Shown here in pieces: positions 25,242 to 34,758 of a stretch of 64,000 bases of DNA. Made by a program: the position numbers and the translations under genes. The stretch spans positions 567,685-631,684 of the forward strand of contig NZ_JALGBI010000002.1 of assembly GCF_022809125.1 (NCBI RefSeq). The letters are read 5' to 3'. The notes below the pieces were generated by a model. It ran no database searches. It saw nothing but the letters and a program-made list of their open reading frames with translations, and was not told the DNA's origin. Numbering within the stretch: the stretch's first letter is position 1; the number at the start of each line of letters is the position of its first letter. Source of the DNA: Variovorax terrae. GTDB taxonomy: Bacteria; Pseudomonadota; Gammaproteobacteria; Burkholderiales; Burkholderiaceae_C.

Positions 25242-27272
25242 TCAGCGCACCCGCATGCCCGGCTCGGCGCCGGGCCAGGGGTTCAGCACGTGGATACCCG
25301 GCCGGGCCTGCTCGTCGGCGTGGCTGGCGGCCAGCACCATGCCTTCGCTGAGGCCGAACTTCATCTTGCGCGGCGCCAGGTTGGCCACCATCACCGTGAG
25401 CTTGCCGACCAGGTCTTGCGGCTGGTAGGCGCTGGCGATGCCGCTGAACACGTTGCGGGTCTTGCCTTCGCCCACGTCGAGCGTCAGGCGCAGCAGCTTG
25501 GTCGAGCCTTCCACCGCCTCGCAGGCCACGATCTTCGCGATGCGCAGGTCGATCTTGGCGAAATCATCGATGGTGATGGTGGGGGCGATGTCCTCGCCGC
25601 CGGGTGTGAGCTTCTCGGGCTCCGGCGCGGCCGGCGGCTCGAACAGCGCGTCGAGCAGCTTCGGGTCCACGCGCTGCATCAGGTGCTCGTATTTACTGAC
25701 AGCGTGGCCGGCCCCCAGCGGCGTGGCGGCGTTGGCCCAGTCGAGCGCGGCGCAGTTCAGGAACTTCTCGGCCTCGGCGGCCAGCGCGGGCAGCACGGGC
25801 TTGAGGCAAGCCGTCATGACCTTGAAGGCTTCCAGGCATTCGGAGCAGACTTCAGCGGCTTCGGCGGTCTTGCCTTCCTTGACCAGCTTCCACGGGGCGG
25901 CGCCGTCGAAGCGCAGGTTCACCTCGTCGGCAAAGGCCATGATCTCGCGCAGCGCCTTGCCGTATTCGCGGGCTTCGTACAGCGCGCGCACCTGGGCAAC
26001 CAGTTCCACGGCCTTGGCGTTCGCGGGCGTGGCGAGCAGCTTGCCCTCCGGCACGAATTTCACCGCGCGGCTCGCGATGTTGACGTACTTGCCGATCAGG
26101 TCGCTGTTGACCCGGGCCATGAAGTCCTCGGGGTTGAAGTCGATGTCTTCGTTGCGGCCGTTGAGCTTGGCCGCCAGGTAGTAGCGCAGCCATTCCGGGT
26201 TCATGCCCAGGCTCAGGTACTTGAGCGGGTCCAGGCCGGTGCCGCGGCTCTTGCTCATCTTCTCGCCGTTGTTCACGGTCAGGAAGCCGTGCACGAACAC
26301 CTTGTTCGGCACCTTGCGGCCGCTGAAGTGCAGCATCGCGGGCCAGAACAGCGTGTGGAAGGTGATGATGTCCTTGCCGATGAAGTGGACCTGCTCCACG
26401 GCCGGGTCGGCAATGAAGGCGTCGTAGTCCACGCCGATCTTGCCCAGGTAGTTCTTGAGCGAGGCCAGGTAGCCCACCGGCGCATCCAGCCACACGTAGA
26501 AATACTTGCCCGGCGCGTCGGGGATCTCGATGCCGAAGTAGGGCGCGTCGCGGCTGATGTCCCAGTCGCCCATCGCGGTCTTGCCATGCTCGTCGGGCCG
26601 GAGCCATTCGCTGATCTTGTTGAGCACCTCGGGCTGCACCGCGCCGCTGGTGGTCCAGCGGTTCAGGAATTCGAGGCAGCGCGGGTCCGACAGCTTGAAG
26701 AAGAAATGCTCGGAGCTTTTGAGCACCGGCGTCGCGCCCGACAGCGCCGAGTAGGGGTTGATCAGGTCGGTCGGGCTGTAGACCTTGCTGCAGACCTCGC
26801 AGTTGTCGCCGTACTGGTCCTTGGCGTGGCAGTTGGGGCACTCGCCCTTGATGAAGCGGTCGGGCAGGAACATGTTCTTCTCGGGGTCGAAGAACTGCTC
26901 GATGGTCTTGCTCGAGATCAGGCCGTTGGCCTTGAGGTCGCGGTAGATCTGCTGCGCCAGCTCGGTGTTCTCGGGGCTGTCGGTGGAGTGCCAGTTGTCG
27001 AAGCGGATGTGGAAGCCGTCCAGGTACTCCTTGCGGCCGGCCGCGATCTCGGCCACGAACTGCTGCGGCGTCTTGCCGGCCTTCTCGGCCGCGATCATGA
27101 TCGGCGCGCCATGCGCGTCGTCGGCACCCACGAAATGCACCGTGTGGCCCTGCATGCGCTGGAACCGCACCCAGATGTCGGCCTGGATGTACTCCATGAT
27201 GTGGCCGATGTGGAACTTGCCGTTGGCGTAGGGCAGGGCGGTGGTGACGAAAAGCTGGCGGGGTGCGGGCAT
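25242..27272 (-). CDS. metG: Methionyl-tRNA synthetase
   Basis: Charges tRNA-Met with methionine. 676 residues, class I synthetase of the MetG1 type with a C-terminal tRNA-binding domain. [16 protein letters not shown] carries the HIGH motif. The zinc knuckle is [33 protein letters not shown] carries the KMSKS loop. An anticodon-binding helical domain follows, then an EMAP II/ARC1-like OB fold ([20 protein letters not shown], about 570-676) used for dimerisation and tRNA binding. The start is 71 bp from the divergent apbC gene, with a TAAAAT-like -10 in between. Confidence 0.98.
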   Translation of the reverse strand: MPAPRQLFVTTALPYANGKFHIGHIMEYIQADIWVRFQRMQGHTVHFVGADDAHGAPIMIAAEKAGKTPQQFVAEIAAGRKEYLDGFHIRFDNWHSTDSPENTELAQQIYRDLKANGLISSKTIEQFFDPEKNMFLPDRFIKGECPNCHAKDQYGDNCEVCSKVYSPTDLINPYSALSGATPVLKSSEHFFFKLSDPRCLEFLNRWTTSGAVQPEVLNKISEWLRPDEHGKTAMGDWDISRDAPYFGIEIPDAPGKYFYVWLDAPVGYLASLKNYLGKIGVDYDAFIADPAVEQVHFIGKDIITFHTLFWPAMLHFSGRKVPNKVFVHGFLTVNNGEKMSKSRGTGLDPLKYLSLGMNPEWLRYYLAAKLNGRNEDIDFNPEDFMARVNSDLIGKYVNIASRAVKFVPEGKLLATPANAKAVELVAQVRALYEAREYGKALREIMAFADEVNLRFDGAAPWKLVKEGKTAEAAEVCSECLEAFKVMTACLKPVLPALAAEAEKFLNCAALDWANAATPLGAGHAVSKYEHLMQRVDPKLLDALFEPPAAPEPEKLTPGGEDIAPTITIDDFAKIDLRIAKIVACEAVEGSTKLLRLTLDVGEGKTRNVFSGIASAYQPQDLVGKLTVMVANLAPRKMKFGLSEGMVLAASHADEQARPGIHVLNPWPGAEPGMRVR

Positions 27273-27343
27273 GGTGTTTTTCCGGGGGAACCTGCGATTT
27301 TATGGGTTGTGGCTACACTGCACCCGGAACAGGAAATAGGACT

Positions 27344-28432
27344 ATGCCCACTCAGGAACAGTTGTTGCAGGCCCTTCAGGCCGTCACGGACCCGAACACG
27401 GGCAAGGATTTCGTCAGCACCAAGGCCCTCAGGAACCTCGCGGTCAGCGGGGGCGACGTGTCGTTCGAGGTGGAACTGGGCTACCCGGCCAAGAGCCAGA
27501 TCCCGGCCCTGCGCCGGGCCCTGATCGCCGCGGCCAAGGGCGTGCCGGGCGTGGACAACGTCTCGGTGAACATCGGCACCCAGGTCATTGCCCACTCGGT
27601 GCAGCGCGGCGTCCAGCTGATGCCCAATGTGAAGAACATCATCGCCGTGGCCTCGGGCAAGGGCGGCGTGGGCAAGAGCACCACCGCGGTCAACCTGGCG
27701 CTGGCGCTGGCCGCCGAGGGCGCCAGCGTGGGCCTGCTCGATGCCGACATCTACGGCCCGAGCCAGCCCATGATGATGGGCATCGACGCCCGCCCCGAGA
27801 GCGAGGACGGCCAGACCATGGAGCCGCTGGAAAACTACGGCGTGCAGGTGATGTCGATCGGCTTCCTGGTGGCCCAGGACGAGGCCATGATCTGGCGCGG
27901 CCCGATGGCCACCCAGGCGCTGGAGCAGCTGCTGCGCCAGACCAACTGGAAGGACCTCGACTACCTGATCGTCGACATGCCGCCGGGCACCGGAGACATC
28001 CAGCTCACGCTCTCCCAGCGCGTGCCCATGACCGGCGCGGTGATCGTCACCACGCCGCAGGACATCGCGCTGCTCGATGCCAAGAAGGGCATCAAGATGT
28101 TCGAGAAGGTGGGCGTGCCCATTCTCGGCATCGTCGAGAACATGGCGGTGCACGTGTGCAGCAACTGCGGCCACGTGGAGCACATCTTCGGCGCCGACGG
28201 CGGCAGGAAGATGGCCGCCGAGTACGGCATGGACTACCTCGGCGCGCTGCCGCTGGACCTGCAGATCCGCCTGCAGGCCGACAGCGGCAAGCCCACGGTG
28301 GTGGCCGATCCCGACGGCGAGGTGGCCGGCATCTACAAGGCCGTGGCGCGCCAGGTGGCGGTCGGCATCGCGGCCAAGGCCAAGGATTTTTCCGCAAAGT
28401 TCCCGACCATCACCATCAGCAAGAACACCTGA
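27344..28432 (+). CDS. apbC: Iron-sulfur cluster carrier protein ApbC/Mrp
   Basis: P-loop NTPase that binds and transfers Fe-S clusters, relevant to the many Fe-S proteins just downstream. 362 residues. The N-terminal MIP18/DUF59 domain (about 1-90) has LQAVTDPNTGKDFVST. The ParA-like ATPase core has the deviant Walker A IIAVASGKGGVGKSTTAVNL, DADIYGPSQP, and DYLIVDMPPGTGD. The C-terminal CSNCG motif (CXXC) bridges a [4Fe-4S] cluster between two subunits. The start is the ATG at 27344; a -10-like TACACT lies about 27313-27318 with AGGAAATAGG as a weak SD. Pairing divergently with metG is common in betaproteobacteria. Confidence 0.95.
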   Translation: MPTQEQLLQALQAVTDPNTGKDFVSTKALRNLAVSGGDVSFEVELGYPAKSQIPALRRALIAAAKGVPGVDNVSVNIGTQVIAHSVQRGVQLMPNVKNIIAVASGKGGVGKSTTAVNLALALAAEGASVGLLDADIYGPSQPMMMGIDARPESEDGQTMEPLENYGVQVMSIGFLVAQDEAMIWRGPMATQALEQLLRQTNWKDLDYLIVDMPPGTGDIQLTLSQRVPMTGAVIVTTPQDIALLDAKKGIKMFEKVGVPILGIVENMAVHVCSNCGHVEHIFGADGGRKMAAEYGMDYLGALPLDLQIRLQADSGKPTVVADPDGEVAGIYKAVARQVAVGIAAKAKDFSAKFPTITISKNT

Positions 28433-28456
28433 GGGCGGCGCCCCGCCGTTCGCGCC

Positions 28457-29413
28457 ATGAACCAGCTTGCTCCGCTGCGCTACCTCGTGGCCCTGAGCGA
28501 GCACCGCCACTTCGCGCGGGCCGCCCAGGCCTGCCACATCACGCAGCCGGCGCTGTCCAACGCGCTGCGCGCGCTCGAGAAGGAGTTCGGCGTCGCCATC
28601 GTCAGGCGCGGGCGCACCTACGCCGGGCTCACGCCCGAGGGCGAGCAGGTGCTGGCCGCGGCCCAGCGCATGCTGCACGAGCACGAGTCGCTGCAGCAGG
28701 CGCTGCGCGGCAGCGCGCAGCAGCCCGTGGGGCGCCTGCGGCTCGGCGTGGTACCAACCGCGCTGCCGGTGGCCGCGCGCTTTGCTGCCCAATTGCGCGC
28801 GCTGCACCCGGGCATCGTGCCGGTGGTCAGCTCGCTGAGTTCGCAGGAGATCGAGGCCGGGCTCGACAGCCTCGCGCTGGACCTGGGCCTGGGCTTCACC
28901 GAGCGGGTGCACCCGCGCGCCGGCCGCGCCGCGCCCTTCGCGGTGCTGCCCCAGTACACCGAGCAGTATTTCCTGCTGCGCCGCGCCGCGCCGGCGCACG
29001 CGCGCTTTCGCCTGGGGCCGCCGCTGCCGTGGCGCGAGGCCGCGGCGTTGCCGCTGTGCCTGCTGACGCCCGACATGCACAACCGCAGCATCGTCGACGC
29101 GGCCTTCGCGCGCGCCGGCGTGGCGGTGGCGCCGGCCATGGAGACCAACTCGGTGCTCACGCTGGCGCTGAGCGTGCAGGCCGGCGAGCTGTGCAGTGTG
29201 CTGCCCGGGGCGCTGGTGGCCGCGGTGCGCGGCCACGGCGGGCTGCAGGCGCAGCCGCTGGTGCGGCCCGAGGTCGGCACGCCGGTCGGCTTCATGCTGC
29301 CGGCGCAGGCCCGGCCGGCGCGCGTGCTGCAGGCGGCGCTGGCGTTCGCGCAGGAGCCGCGCTGGCTCCATGATGCGGCGCAGCACAGCGGCGCCCTGCA
29401 GCCGGCCGGCTGA
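28457..29413 (+). CDS. LysR family regulator of the formate dehydrogenase locus
   Basis: 318-residue LTTR located directly upstream of, and in the same direction as, the formate dehydrogenase genes. HTH: APLRYLVALSEHRHFARAAQ, then CHITQPALSNALRALEKEFG. The effector domain starts near GRLRLGVVPTALPVAARF. The pattern resembles LTTRs that accompany fds operons; formate or a redox signal is a possible effector (inference). It follows apbC by 24 bp and may be co-transcribed with it. Candidate operators built from GATTCA half-sites lie in the 82-bp gap before the next gene. Confidence 0.88.
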   Translation: MNQLAPLRYLVALSEHRHFARAAQACHITQPALSNALRALEKEFGVAIVRRGRTYAGLTPEGEQVLAAAQRMLHEHESLQQALRGSAQQPVGRLRLGVVPTALPVAARFAAQLRALHPGIVPVVSSLSSQEIEAGLDSLALDLGLGFTERVHPRAGRAAPFAVLPQYTEQYFLLRRAAPAHARFRLGPPLPWREAAALPLCLLTPDMHNRSIVDAAFARAGVAVAPAMETNSVLTLALSVQAGELCSVLPGALVAAVRGHGGLQAQPLVRPEVGTPVGFMLPAQARPARVLQAALAFAQEPRWLHDAAQHSGALQPAG

Positions 29414-29421
29414 GAGGCCGA

Positions 29422-29456
29422 GATTCAGCGGCTGAATCAGCCGATACAACGATTCA
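29422..29456 (+). promoter_or_regulatory. GATTCA half-site array upstream of the soluble formate dehydrogenase
   Basis: GATTCAG (29422-29428), 3-nt spacer, CTGAATC (29432-29438) is a perfect palindrome. A third direct half-site GATTCA is at 29451-29456, 12 nt after the inverted copy. The array occupies the gap between the LysR gene and its probable target, as expected for RBS and ABS sites of an LTTR. Confidence 0.55.
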
Positions 29457-29495
29457 ATTTGACGCCCCGCACGGGCCGCACGACAGTTCCAACCT

Positions 29496-31304
29496 ATGAA
29501 CGACATTGCACAAGCCCCGGTGGTGGGGCGGGCCACGCCGGACGAGTTGCGCGCCCGCATCCGCCGCAAGAGCCAGCTCAAGGGCCGCCAGCCCGAGGAC
29601 CGCGCGCGAGAAGAGGTGCGCACCCTGGTGAGCGCCGAGGCGCTGGCCCGGCGCGACCTGCTGATCGAGAACCTGCACGCCCTCAACGACCACTACCGCG
29701 GCCTGCACGAGCGCCACCTGGTGGCGCTGGCGGCCGAGATGAACCTGCCGATGGCCGAGGTCTACGAGGTGGCGAGCTTCTACCACCACTTCGAGATCCT
29801 GCGCGGTGACGCGCGGGCGCCGGGCCTGACCGTGCGGGTCTGCGACAGCCTGGCCTGCGAGCTGGCCGGCGCGCAGGACCTGCTGCAGCGCCTGCCCGCG
29901 CTGCTGGGCGGGCGCGACGTGCGCGTGCTGGCGGCCCCCTGCCTGGGGCGCTGCGAGCAGGCGCCGGCCGCGGCGGTGCAGCAGCGCGCGGTGCCGTTCG
30001 CCACGGTCGAAAAACTGCTTGAAACCCTGGATTCAGAGGGAAAAGTGCCTGATGTCCAGGTGCAGCGGTCGTTTGCAGCTATCAATTTTGTAGCGTCCGA
30101 GTTGGCGCAGCGCAGCGTCCCGCCCGCGCCGGACCCGGTGCAGGCGCTGCCCGGCTGCACGGACTACGCCACTTACCGCGCCCACGGCGGCTACGCGCTG
30201 GCGGCGGCCGTGGTGAACGGCGAGGAAGACGCCGAGACGGTGCTCCGGGCCATGGAGGATTCGGGCCTGCGCGGCCTGGGCGGCGCGGGCTTTCCCGCCG
30301 GGCGCAAGTGGCGCATCGTGCGCGAGCAGCCGGCGCCGCGCCTGATGGCCGTGAACATCGACGAAGGCGAGCCCGGCACCTTCAAGGACCGGACCTACCT
30401 CGAGCGCGACCCGCACCGCTTCCTCGAAGGCCTGCTGATCGCGGCCCAGGTGGTGGGCACCGAGGCCTGCTACGTTTACCTGCGCGACGAATACCACGAC
30501 TGCCGCCGCCTGCTCGAGCGCGAGCTGCAGCGGCTGCAGGCCGACCCGCCGTGCGCGCTGCCGCGCATCGAGTTGCGCCGCGGCGCCGGCGCCTACATCT
30601 GCGGCGAGGAGTCCGCGATGATCGAGAGCATCGAGGGCAAGCGCGGTGAGCCGCGCATGCGCCCGCCCTACATCGCGCAGGTCGGCTTGTTCGGGCGGCC
30701 CACGCTGGAGCACAACTTCGAAACCCTGTACTGGGTGCGCGACATCGTCGAGAAAGGCCCGCAGTGGTTCGCCGGCTTCGGCCGCCACGGGCGCCAGGGG
30801 CTGCGCTCGTTCAGCGTGAGCGGGCGCGTGAAGCGGCCCGGCGTCAAGCTGGCGCCGGCCGGTATCACGGCGCGGGAGCTGATCGACGAGTACTGCGGCG
30901 GCATGCTCGACGGCCACCAGCTCTACGCCTACCTGCCCGGCGGCGCCTCGGGCGGCATCCTGCCGGCGCGGCTGGCCGACGTGCCGCTGGACTTCGACAC
31001 GCTGCAGCCCCATGGCTGCTTCATCGGCTCGGCCGCCGTCATGGTGCTAAGCCAGCACGACCGCGCGCGCGATGCCGCGCTCAACGTGATGCGCTTCTTC
31101 GCGCACGAAAGCTGCGGCCAGTGCACGCCCTGCCGCGTCGGCACGGCCAAGGCGGCGGCGCTGATGCAGGCGCCGCGCTGGGACCGGGCCACGCTCGACG
31201 ATCTGGCGCAGGTGATGGGCGATGCCTCGATCTGCGGCCTGGGCCAGGCCGCGCCGAATCCGATCCGCAGCGTTCTCCAGTATTTTCCGCAGGAGGTCGC
31301 ATGA
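29496..31304 (+). CDS. NAD-dependent formate dehydrogenase, fused NuoE/NuoF-like (gamma-beta) subunit
   Basis: 602 residues that combine what are two subunits (FdsG and FdsB) elsewhere. Residues about 20-175 are a NuoE-like thioredoxin-fold [2Fe-2S] domain with CDSLAC and CLGRC cysteine pairs. Residues about 215-600 are NuoF-like: GLRGLGGAGFPAGRKW for FMN/NADH binding, NIDEGEPGTFKDR, ICGEESAMIESIEGKRG, and the [4Fe-4S] motif CGQCTPC with a last Cys in SICGLG. It transfers electrons from the alpha subunit to NAD+. The interdomain linker (about 182-203) is partly encoded by a dispersed 17-bp repeat at 30078-30094. The stop overlaps the alpha-subunit start by 4 bp. Confidence 0.9.
   Translation: MNDIAQAPVVGRATPDELRARIRRKSQLKGRQPEDRAREEVRTLVSAEALARRDLLIENLHALNDHYRGLHERHLVALAAEMNLPMAEVYEVASFYHHFEILRGDARAPGLTVRVCDSLACELAGAQDLLQRLPALLGGRDVRVLAAPCLGRCEQAPAAAVQQRAVPFATVEKLLETLDSEGKVPDVQVQRSFAAINFVASELAQRSVPPAPDPVQALPGCTDYATYRAHGGYALAAAVVNGEEDAETVLRAMEDSGLRGLGGAGFPAGRKWRIVREQPAPRLMAVNIDEGEPGTFKDRTYLERDPHRFLEGLLIAAQVVGTEACYVYLRDEYHDCRRLLERELQRLQADPPCALPRIELRRGAGAYICGEESAMIESIEGKRGEPRMRPPYIAQVGLFGRPTLEHNFETLYWVRDIVEKGPQWFAGFGRHGRQGLRSFSVSGRVKRPGVKLAPAGITARELIDEYCGGMLDGHQLYAYLPGGASGGILPARLADVPLDFDTLQPHGCFIGSAAVMVLSQHDRARDAALNVMRFFAHESCGQCTPCRVGTAKAAALMQAPRWDRATLDDLAQVMGDASICGLGQAAPNPIRSVLQYFPQEVA
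30078..30094. repeat. 17-bp GCTAT-N7-RTAGC element inside coding sequence
   Basis: GCTATCAATTTTGTAGC lies in frame within the linker between the NuoE-like and NuoF-like domains and encodes about residues 195-200. The surrounding 30039-30095 stretch is AT-richer than the gene. Confidence 0.55.
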
Positions 31305-34159
31305 ACGCCCCCGCCTCATCGGCCGAGCTGGCACCGCAGAGCGTCGATTTCACGCTCGACGGCCGGACGCTGCAGGCCTTCGAGGGAGAAACCATCCTGA
31401 AGGCGGCCCGGCGCCACGGCGTCGACATTCCGCACCTCTGCTACCAGGATGGCTACCGCCCCGACGGCAACTGCCGCGCCTGCGTGGTCGAGATCCAGGG
31501 CGAGCGCACGCTGGCGCCGAGCTGCTGCCGCACGGCCACCGCCGGCATGCAGGTGCAGGCCCGCAGCGAGCGCGCGCTCCGGAGCCAGAAGCTGGTGGTC
31601 GAGATGCTGCTGTCCGACATGCCCGACGAGGGCTACCGGTGGATCGACGGCGACGCCGCGCAGCCCCACGGCGAACTCAGCGCCTGGGCCGCGCGGCTCG
31701 GCATCGCGGTGCGCCCCGAACTGCGCGCGCTGCGCCGCGAGCCGCCTGCGGCCGATGCGTCGCACCCCGCGATGGCCGTCAACCTCGACGCCTGCATCCA
31801 GTGCAACCGCTGCGTGCGCGCCTGCCGCGAGGAGCAGGTCAACGGCGTGATTGGCTATGCGCTGCGCGGCGAGCACAGCCAGATCGTGTTCGACCTCGGC
31901 GACGCCCTGGGCGAGAGCAGCTGCGTGGCCTGCGGCGAATGCGTGCAGGCCTGCCCCACGGGCGCGCTCAGCCCCAAGACCCGGATCGGCTCCCAGGTGG
32001 TGGACCGGCAGGTCGATTCGGTCTGCCCGTTCTGCGGCGTGGGCTGCCTGCTGACCTACAACGTCAAGGACGAGCGCATCGTGAGCGTGGACGGCCGCGA
32101 CGGCCCGGCCAACCACGGCCGGCTGTGCGTCAAGGGCCGCTTCGGCTTCGACTACGCGCACCATCCCCAGCGCCTCACGAAGCCGCTGATCCGCCGCCCC
32201 GGCGTGCCCAAGGACCCCGGCGCCGCGCCGCGCCCGGGCGACTGGGGCGCGGTGTTCCGCGAGGCGAGCTGGGACGAGGCGCTGGCCCTGGCCTCGGGCG
32301 AGCTCGCACGCCTGCGCGACACCCATGGCAAGAAGGCGCTGGCCGGCTTCGGCTCGGCCAAGGGCAGCAACGAGGAGGCCTATTTGTTCCAGAAGCTGGT
32401 GCGCACCGGCTTCGGCAGCAACAACGTGGACCACTGCACGCGGCTGTGCCACGCCTCCAGCGTGGCGGCGCTGCTCGAGGGCGTGGGCTCGGGCGCGGTC
32501 AGCAACCAGGTCAACGACGTGGCGCACTCCGACCTGATCTTCGTGATCGGCTCCAACCCCACGGCCAACCACCCGGTGGCGGCCACCTGGATGAAGAACG
32601 CGGCGCAGCGCGGCGCGAAGATCGTGCTGGCCGATCCGCGCGTGACCGACATCGGCCGGCACGCCTGGCGCACCCTGCAGTTCAAGGCCGACACCGACGT
32701 GGCCATGCTCAACGCGCTGATCCACGCCATCATCGAGGAAGGCCTGGCCGACGAGGCCTTCCTCCGCGAGCGCGCCAGCAACTACGAGGCGCTGCGCGAG
32801 AACGTCCGCGGCTACAGCCCCGAGGCCATGGCGCCGATCTGCGGCATTGCGGCCGAGACGCTGCGCGAGGTGGCGCGCGCCTACGCCACGGCCCAGGGCG
32901 CGATGATCCTCTGGGGCATGGGCGTGAGCCAGCATGTGCACGGCACCGACAACGCGCGCTGCCTGATCGCGCTGGCCACGGTGGCGGGCCAGATTGGCAA
33001 GCCCGGCTCGGGCCTGCACCCGCTGCGCGGCCAGAACAACGTGCAGGGCGCGAGCGACGCCGGGCTGATCCCGATGATGTTCCCGAACTACCAGCGCGTG
33101 GACGACGCCGGCGCGCACCAGTGGTTCGAGCAGTTCTGGGGCATGCCGCTGGATCGGGCGCCCGGCTACACCGTAGTCGAGATCATGCACAAGGCGCTGG
33201 CGCCCGACAGCGATCCGCACAAGGTGCGCGGCATGTACATCATGGGCGAGAACCCCGCCATGAGCGACCCCGACCTGAACCACGCTCGCCATGCGCTGGC
33301 CAGCCTGGAGCATCTGGTGGTGCAGGACATCTTCATGACCGAAACCGCCTGGCTGGCCGACGTGGTGCTGCCCGCCACGGCCTGGCCCGAGAAGACCGGC
33401 ACCGTGAGCAACACCGACCGCATGGTGCAGCTCGGCCGGCGGGCCGTCGCGCCGCCCGGCGAGGCGAAGCCCGATCTGTGGATCATCCAGCAGCTCGCGC
33501 AGCGCATGGGGCTGCGCTGGAACTACGAAGGCGAGGAGTCGGGCGTGGCCTCGGTCTACGAGGAGATGCGCCAGGCCATGCACGCCGCGATCTCGGGCAT
33601 CACCTGGGAGCGGCTGCAGCGCGAGTCCAGCGTCACCTACCCCTGCCTGGACGCGGACGATCCCGGCCAGCCCACGGTCTTCATCGACCGCTTCGCAACC
33701 GCCGACGGCCGCGTGAAACTGGTGCCGGCCGACATCATCCCGGCCGCCGAGCGGCCCGACACGGACTACCCCTTCGTGCTGATCACGGGGCGCCAGCTCG
33801 AGCACTGGCACACCGGCAGCATGACGCGGCGCGCCAGCGTGCTCGACGCCATCGAACCGATGGCCACGGCCTCCATGAACCAGCAGGATCTGGACACCCT
33901 GGGCCTGGAGGCCGGCGACGTGATCACCGTGCGCTCGCGCCGTGGTGAGGTCGCCATCCATGTGCGGCGCGACGACGGCACCCCGTGCGGCGCCGTGTTC
34001 ATCCCGTTCGCCTACTACGAGGCGGCCGCCAACCTGATGACCAACCCGGTGCTCGACCCGTTCGGCAAGATCCCCGAGTTCAAGTATTGCGCGGTGTCGG
34101 TGCAGCGCGGCGGCGTGCCCGTGCGCGCGGCGGGCTACGGCGCGGGGGCGGTGGCCTGA
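31301..34159 (+). CDS. Formate dehydrogenase alpha subunit, NAD-linked molybdoenzyme
   Basis: 952-residue catalytic subunit oxidising formate to CO2 at a bis-MGD molybdenum or tungsten centre. The ATG at 31301 follows AGGAGG by 5 nt. Domains: N-terminal [2Fe-2S] ferredoxin (about 15-90: CYQDGYRPDGNCRAC, later CC); then two [4Fe-4S] clusters (CIQCNRCVRACREE; CVACGECVQACPTGA, about 165-225); then CPFCGVGC with a distal Cys for the cofactor-proximal cluster; then the molybdopterin core and dinucleotide-binding C-terminal domain. The metal ligand is Cys383 in TRLCHASS, followed by the conserved His. The His-Cys3 cluster motif found between the first two Fe-S domains in FdsA/NuoG is not visible. 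It forms the enzyme with the preceding subunit. Confidence 0.93.
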   Translation: MNAPASSAELAPQSVDFTLDGRTLQAFEGETILKAARRHGVDIPHLCYQDGYRPDGNCRACVVEIQGERTLAPSCCRTATAGMQVQARSERALRSQKLVVEMLLSDMPDEGYRWIDGDAAQPHGELSAWAARLGIAVRPELRALRREPPAADASHPAMAVNLDACIQCNRCVRACREEQVNGVIGYALRGEHSQIVFDLGDALGESSCVACGECVQACPTGALSPKTRIGSQVVDRQVDSVCPFCGVGCLLTYNVKDERIVSVDGRDGPANHGRLCVKGRFGFDYAHHPQRLTKPLIRRPGVPKDPGAAPRPGDWGAVFREASWDEALALASGELARLRDTHGKKALAGFGSAKGSNEEAYLFQKLVRTGFGSNNVDHCTRLCHASSVAALLEGVGSGAVSNQVNDVAHSDLIFVIGSNPTANHPVAATWMKNAAQRGAKIVLADPRVTDIGRHAWRTLQFKADTDVAMLNALIHAIIEEGLADEAFLRERASNYEALRENVRGYSPEAMAPICGIAAETLREVARAYATAQGAMILWGMGVSQHVHGTDNARCLIALATVAGQIGKPGSGLHPLRGQNNVQGASDAGLIPMMFPNYQRVDDAGAHQWFEQFWGMPLDRAPGYTVVEIMHKALAPDSDPHKVRGMYIMGENPAMSDPDLNHARHALASLEHLVVQDIFMTETAWLADVVLPATAWPEKTGTVSNTDRMVQLGRRAVAPPGEAKPDLWIIQQLAQRMGLRWNYEGEESGVASVYEEMRQAMHAAISGITWERLQRESSVTYPCLDADDPGQPTVFIDRFATADGRVKLVPADIIPAAERPDTDYPFVLITGRQLEHWHTGSMTRRASVLDAIEPMATASMNQQDLDTLGLEAGDVITVRSRRGEVAIHVRRDDGTPCGAVFIPFAYYEAAANLMTNPVLDPFGKIPEFKYCAVSVQRGGVPVRAAGYGAGAVA

Positions 34160-34185
34160 CGCGGGGGCATTTGCGGGGGCGGTAG

Positions 34186-34191
34186 TACAGT
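34186..34191 (+). promoter_or_regulatory. Candidate -10 element before the DUF3305 gene
   Basis: TACAGT ends 9 bases before the ATG at 34201, in the only gap (41 bp) between the alpha-subunit gene and the following accessory genes. It may give internal, almost leaderless transcription. Confidence 0.3.
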
Positions 34192-34200
34192 GGGGCCATC

Positions 34201-34758
34201 ATGACCTCGCCCCATCCCTCCGTCCAGGTTGCCGTGGTGATGCGCCAGGAGCGCATCCAGGGCGCCATGAGCCGCTGGCAGACCTGGCGCTGGGTGCTCG
34301 ATGACGTGGTGCCGCAGGAAGACGCCTTCGGCAGCGAGCCGCGCTGCCTCTACCGCGACGAGCACGGGCAGCGCTGGCTGCATCCGGGCTTCACGGTGGA
34401 GCTGTTCAGCGACGATGCCGAGGGCTATTACCTCAACGCCACCACGCCGGCCCCCTGCTGGTTCGTGCTGTGGCGCATGGAAGAAGAAGCGGCGCTGTCG
34501 GACGAACCCGTGGCCCGGCCCCAGATCGTGACGCTCAGCTACCACGACGCGGGGCGCTGGCTCGATGCCCAGGAAACGGTGGAGCAGGTGCCCGCGCCGG
34601 CCGCCGTCGTGGCCTGGCTGCAGGCCTTCGTGGACGAGCACCATGTGCCCGAGCCCAAGCGGCGCCAGCGTCCGCAGAGCTTTAAGCCGCTGCTCGACCG
34701 CTTCGGCAATCCGGCCTCGGTGACGACGGCCAAGAAGTACGGCGGCGGTCATGGCTGA
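34201..34758 (+). CDS. DUF3305 domain-containing protein
   Basis: 185 residues of the DUF3305 family, which occurs in formate dehydrogenase loci of proteobacteria and has no known activity. Soluble, no signal peptide. Conserved-looking pieces are VAVVMRQERIQGAMSRWQTW, PGFTVELFSDDAEGYYLN, PCWFVLWRMEE and VTLSYHDAGRWLDAQETVE. The 8-bp overlap with the DUF3306 gene indicates coupled translation. A role in assembly or electron transfer for one of the two formate dehydrogenases is inferred only from context. Confidence 0.88.
   Translation: MTSPHPSVQVAVVMRQERIQGAMSRWQTWRWVLDDVVPQEDAFGSEPRCLYRDEHGQRWLHPGFTVELFSDDAEGYYLNATTPAPCWFVLWRMEEEAALSDEPVARPQIVTLSYHDAGRWLDAQETVEQVPAPAAVVAWLQAFVDEHHVPEPKRRQRPQSFKPLLDRFGNPASVTTAKKYGGGHG

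Noticed and set aside
29496..30100. Frameshift or pseudogene joining of two subunits in the fused formate dehydrogenase gene
   Set aside because: The frame is continuous, both domains keep their cysteine motifs and the linker is in frame, so it is treated as a functional fusion.
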